From: Acidianus sp. HS-5
GTDB taxonomy: Archaea; Thermoproteota; Thermoprotei_A; Sulfolobales; Sulfolobaceae
Assembly (NCBI RefSeq): GCF_021655615.1
Contig: NZ_AP025245.1
Span: forward strand, 2,046,001-2,110,000
DNA length: 64,000 nucleotides
Direction of reading: 5' to 3'
Part shown: in pieces, positions 61,447 through 64,000 of the stretch
Layout: every line of letters starts with the position of its first letter
Numbering within the stretch: position 1 is the first letter of the stretch
Translations under genes and position numbers: made by a program
The notes under the pieces: generated by a model
Databases searched by the model: none
What the model saw: the letters and a program-made list of their open reading frames with translations, nothing else
What the model was told of the DNA's origin: nothing

Positions 61447-62031
61447 ATGGCAAAGATTCTAAGTAAATGCAAGGTAGGGAACAAATTAATTGTAAAATTT
61501 GATGAGAAAATTCAGTTTAATCCAGGAAACACGATAGACGTAATTATAGATAACGATAGACGTACATTTTCAATAGCCAGCACACCATGGGAAAGTTTCA
61601 TAATGATTGCCACAAAAATTAGAAACTCTCCATTTAAGCAGAAACTTTTAATATTGAAAGAGGGAGATGAAGTAAAAATTGAAGGCCCCTATCAAGACGA
61701 ATTTGTTATAAAAGATTCTCCTAAGCATGTATTTATAACTAAAGGAATTGGAATAACTCCAGTAAGATCAATGGTATTGTATTTACTTAAAAATTCTCAG
61801 GATGCGGCAATATATTATCAACCGGACGATGATGGCGTAATTCTATTCAAAGAAGATCTTAACAGTGCTATGAAAATAGAGCAGCTAGATAATAAAATAT
61901 TCAAAGAAAATCAAGATGCTATGTTTTATATAAGTGGTGAGCCTGAATTTACTAAGGAAGCTACAAAAATTGCAGTAGATAATGGAATAAAACCTGGTAA
62001 AATACTTGTGGAACCGTTTAGCGGATACTAA
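61447..62031 (+). CDS. Ferredoxin-NADP reductase-like flavoprotein
   Basis: A 194-residue protein with the FNR layout: FAD-binding barrel with RRTFSIAST (RxYS-like), GDEVKIEGPYQDEFVI, then the nucleotide-binding domain FITKGIGITPVRSMVLYLL. It has no 2Fe-2S domain and is shorter than classical FNR proteins. It is a possible flavin reductase or an electron-transfer subunit, and electron donor and acceptor are unknown. It lies behind the cysteine-bearing HTH gene. The minus-strand sRNA at about 62030 ends at its stop. Confidence 0.8.
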   Translation: MAKILSKCKVGNKLIVKFDEKIQFNPGNTIDVIIDNDRRTFSIASTPWESFIMIATKIRNSPFKQKLLILKEGDEVKIEGPYQDEFVIKDSPKHVFITKGIGITPVRSMVLYLLKNSQDAAIYYQPDDDGVILFKEDLNSAMKIEQLDNKIFKENQDAMFYISGEPEFTKEATKIAVDNGIKPGKILVEPFSGY

Positions 62032-62087
62032 AAATCAGACTGTTATTTTATTTCATTAATCAAAACTCGGCAAAATCATCATATGTA
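62030..62087 (-). ncRNA. C/D box sRNA, predicted 23S rRNA 2'-O-methylation guide
   Basis: Minus strand: C box ATGATGA (62082-62076), then 12 bases TTTTGCCGAGTT (62075-62064), D' box TTGA (62063-62060, one change from CTGA), a degenerate C' (TTAATGA, 62059-62053) and D box CTGA (62038-62035). The 12-base guide is complementary to AACUCGGCAAAA, which I recall as a conserved 23S rRNA segment; the N+5 rule predicts methylation of the C in AACUC before GG. A TATA box TTTAAATA (62118-62111) lies about 27 bases before the 5' end. The D-guide half is unusual. Confidence 0.72.
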
Positions 62088-62110
62088 TAATTAATTTTTG
62101 CTAACGCTAA

Positions 62111-62118
62111 TATTTAAA
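62111..62118 (-). promoter_or_regulatory. TATA box of the proximal C/D box sRNA
   Basis: On the minus strand TTTAAATA is centred about 27 bases before position 62087, five bases upstream of the C box, as expected for transcription from the mature sRNA 5' end. It overlaps the 3' end of the neighbouring sRNA. Confidence 0.5.
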
Positions 62119-62172
62119 TCAGACGCTGGCGTATTCCTCACAAGTCAGTTGCATAGTCTGTCATCACAAGAA
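62114..62172 (-). ncRNA. C/D box sRNA with two 12-base guides
   Basis: Minus strand: C box GTGATGA (62167-62161), guide CAGACTATGCAA (12 bases), D' box CTGA (62148-62145), three bases, C' box GTGAGGA (62141-62135), guide ATACGCCAGCGT (12 bases), D box CTGA (62122-62119). Both 12-base spacers and the 3-base D'-C' distance are the classic archaeal layout. The stop codon of the upstream gene is inside the C box. A TTATAAGA box at 62204-62197 lies about 28 bases upstream. Predicted target strings are UUGCAUAGUCUG and ACGCUGGCGUAU; the RNAs are not known to me. Confidence 0.8.
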
Positions 62173-63378
62173 AAAAGCGTTGAACCATCCTCTTTTTCTT
62201 ATAATATTAAATATTTCTTTCCTCAAATTCACTTTATCCTTAAGTGGACAATCTACACATTCTTTAATGTCTTCTCCTTTCGTAGAGTAATACCAGAAAG
62301 ATATTGGATCTACTATGCTAATTTGATTATTAATATTTTGCAAAGCAAATGGCATATCAATCATCATAGAATGTATTTCTATTACATCTTTTAGTAAGCT
62401 TCTAGCGTCGCTCTTAGATATTGCCAAGTTAAGGAAATTTGAGAATAATCTATCATAATTTGTAAAATCTAAGATTCCATTTTTAGCAGATTGTGAAAAT
62501 GAGGAAAAAAGATACTCATTAATCTCTAGTTTTTCAGAATTATGAAAATCGACTAAACTAAATCCTCCAATTCTTAAGATTTTATCACCCTTTCTTACAA
62601 ATAAGCCAACGTAAAGTCTTCCCTTATTTAGACTACTAAGATCGAAAAATTCTAATTCCTCAGTTCTTAGCCCTCCTTTATATGTCGATAAAAAGAATCT
62701 TCCTAGTCTTTTATTAACACTTTTCCCGTTAAATTCGCCCTTTCCCTTATCACCATTATCTATAAATACTGAAGTAAAGAACGTCAAATCATCTAATGTA
62801 GTTAAAATATTTCCGTTATGAGGATCTAGTTTATTTGTAAATAAAACCAAATAAAGTGATTTTAAATTTGGATTTACAGGCTGTACTTTTCCATTTACAA
62901 GACTTACGCTATTTGTCATAAAATCAAAATAATCTATTGCACCTATTTCTGGAACGTAAGCTACGAGTTTTCCTTTATCAGAAATTAATGGTACTACATA
63001 GAAAGGCTCAGAAACTTTTCTTAATTCGCTCACCAATTCTGGCACAGTATCTTTCTTTTCTTTAGGCTTTCTTTCTTCTTTTTTAGGAATACAATTAGTA
63101 AATAATGCAATATCAGATATTTTTACGTCATTAATCTCCTTACCTATGTAATCCTCAGCTTCATCTATAAAATCTAGTACAGCTCTATGAAATGTTGTTT
63201 TATCAAAGATCTTCTTAATAGTCTTTACTTCCCCATTTTGCGTACATATATATGCTGTAAATGAATACTTATCATTTTTGCTCAGTAATATTGGAACGTT
63301 ATCTTCAGTAGTTAAAGCGGCTATAGATCCATTTTCAGCATGCTCGAGTAAGTAACTTATTACATCATAAGCTTTCAT
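62164..63378 (-). CDS. Hypothetical protein, 404 residues
   Basis: I do not recognise this protein. It begins MKAYDVISYLLEHAENGSIAALTTEDNVPILL, reminiscent of a sensing-domain helix and beta strand. It has a charged linker KKEERKPKEKKDT near residue 100 and a C-terminal cysteine pair ECVDCPLKD. It has no membrane segment. An in-frame TTG nine bases upstream is possible. Its stop codon TGA lies in the C box of the downstream sRNA, and the two genes share a strand. Confidence 0.65.
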   Translation of the reverse strand: MKAYDVISYLLEHAENGSIAALTTEDNVPILLSKNDKYSFTAYICTQNGEVKTIKKIFDKTTFHRAVLDFIDEAEDYIGKEINDVKISDIALFTNCIPKKEERKPKEKKDTVPELVSELRKVSEPFYVVPLISDKGKLVAYVPEIGAIDYFDFMTNSVSLVNGKVQPVNPNLKSLYLVLFTNKLDPHNGNILTTLDDLTFFTSVFIDNGDKGKGEFNGKSVNKRLGRFFLSTYKGGLRTEELEFFDLSSLNKGRLYVGLFVRKGDKILRIGGFSLVDFHNSEKLEINEYLFSSFSQSAKNGILDFTNYDRLFSNFLNLAISKSDARSLLKDVIEIHSMMIDMPFALQNINNQISIVDPISFWYYSTKGEDIKECVDCPLKDKVNLRKEIFNIIRKRGWFNAFFL

Positions 63379-63508
63379 GGAATCCAATTATCTAAAAGAT
63401 AAAATTAAGCCTTTTCTCACTTCTGTTTTCACAATATCTGTGATTTTAATAAAATAAAACTGAATTTACAAAAACAAGTTTATATTTGTTAAATGAAAAA
63501 CAGATTAT

Positions 63509-64000
63509 ATGCAATATATAGAAGAAGTGACAATTCCTATTGGTAAGACGTTTGTTAATTCCATATTGTCAAATCCATATTATGTCTCAGGGATTTTAGG
63601 ACACGTTTCGCTCTTAAAGGTTTATGATAAGGCTAAAAACGATTATTTTCCTCCATCAGAGGTGAAGGAAGCCGATAATAAATTCTTGTCAGCATTAGTT
63701 TTACAAGATGAGAAAGGTAGGGTTATTGTCTATCAAGGAGAATTTGCAGGACCTAATGTACTGCCTAACTACTTGGAATATAATCTTAAAACTGATGATG
63801 GGAAAATAGAAATTAAACTAAACTTTCAACTTCAAGAAAAGGTTAATGGAACAAAAATTAACATAGGTTGTGAGTTTACTCAGAGGAGAGGGTTTTTCGA
63901 CTTTTTCTCTAAAAATTATGGTAAATTCGATGAACATCTAGTAAGAGGGCATATAGTTCCATTTCTCAATTCATTATTAACAAAGTTTGCTGTAATGCGG
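63509..64000 (+). CDS. Hypothetical protein, START/SRPBCC-like (5' part)
   Basis: The gene runs off the window after 164 codons. It begins MQYIEEVTIPIGKTFVNSILSNPYYVSGILGHVSLLKVYD, and alternating strands with INIGCEFTQRRGFFDFF recall START/SRPBCC-type ligand-binding proteins such as DUF3211, but this is weak. AT-rich promoter sequence precedes the ATG. It is divergent from 62164-63378 over about 130 bases. Confidence 0.55.
   Translation, partial: MQYIEEVTIPIGKTFVNSILSNPYYVSGILGHVSLLKVYDKAKNDYFPPSEVKEADNKFLSALVLQDEKGRVIVYQGEFAGPNVLPNYLEYNLKTDDGKIEIKLNFQLQEKVNGTKINIGCEFTQRRGFFDFFSKNYGKFDEHLVRGHIVPFLNSLLTKFAVMR

Noticed and set aside
63440..63475. GTGATTT ... CTGA as a further C/D box sRNA
   Set aside because: The C box is imperfect, D' and C' boxes are missing, and the guide would be A/T-only.

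Overview
The window is a low-GC chromosomal segment from a thermoacidophilic crenarchaeon, almost certainly of the order Sulfolobales. The evidence is an archaeal ribosomal-protein super-operon with S4e, L32e, L19e, L34e and RNase P Rpp29; genes separated by ATGA/GTGA overlaps or with GGTGA-type Shine-Dalgarno sites inside operons and leaderless starts elsewhere; LysW-dependent lysine biosynthesis; an Lrs14-family regulator; and homologues of the Sulfolobales-specific Ced DNA-import and Arn phospho-signalling proteins. I do not name a genus. No complete transposase, CRISPR array or intact provirus is visible.

Layout. 1-11.2 kb: ribosomal proteins L22 to L15, then secY, adkA, an Oxa1/EMC3-like DUF106 protein, L34e and cmk. 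11.2-12.4 kb: cedA1-cedA-cedA2, the membrane part of the crenarchaeal DNA-exchange importer; the ATPase CedB lies separately at 17.8-19.6 kb. 12.5-14.5 kb: archease, then two tRNA genes (Phe-GAA and Val-CAC) flanking a 0.9-kb gene-poor island with a perfect 20-bp inverted repeat, a gene remnant and a foldable GC-rich element. 14.5-20 kb: poorly characterised genes, a PfkB kinase, a zinc-finger-like protein and 6-phospho-3-hexuloisomerase. 20-25.6 kb: lysine biosynthesis lysYZM and lysWXJK. 25.5-28.5 kb: uppS, S8e, SRP19, an intron-containing tRNA-Lys and fumC. 28.5-39.8 kb: housekeeping enzymes (triosephosphate isomerase, purE/purK, nucleoside hydrolase, Nudix, CBS, MFS, ModE-like regulator).

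39.9-54.7 kb carries a Hanks-type kinase and, 10 kb further on, a vWA / zinc-FHA / PP2A-type phosphatase / vWA cluster resembling the archaellum regulatory network proteins ArnA, ArnB and ArnC. Between them are an acyl-CoA synthetase, a convergently encoded pair of class I CoA-transferase subunits and a Trm10-like tRNA methyltransferase. 54.7-64 kb: an AbrB-like protein, a FAU-1-like RNA-binding protein, aconitase, a nucleotidyltransferase-like protein, Lrs14 and a cysteine-bearing HTH regulator around paired operator-like dyads, a flavin reductase-like protein, and two tandem C/D box sRNAs on the minus strand. One of these guides has perfect complementarity to what I remember as a conserved 23S rRNA segment.

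The points most worth a second look are the Ced locus (CedA looks built from repeats of a CedA1-like module), the two C/D box sRNAs, the inter-tRNA island, ATT start codons for ribosomal protein L30 and a DUF429 protein, and the phospho-signalling cluster.
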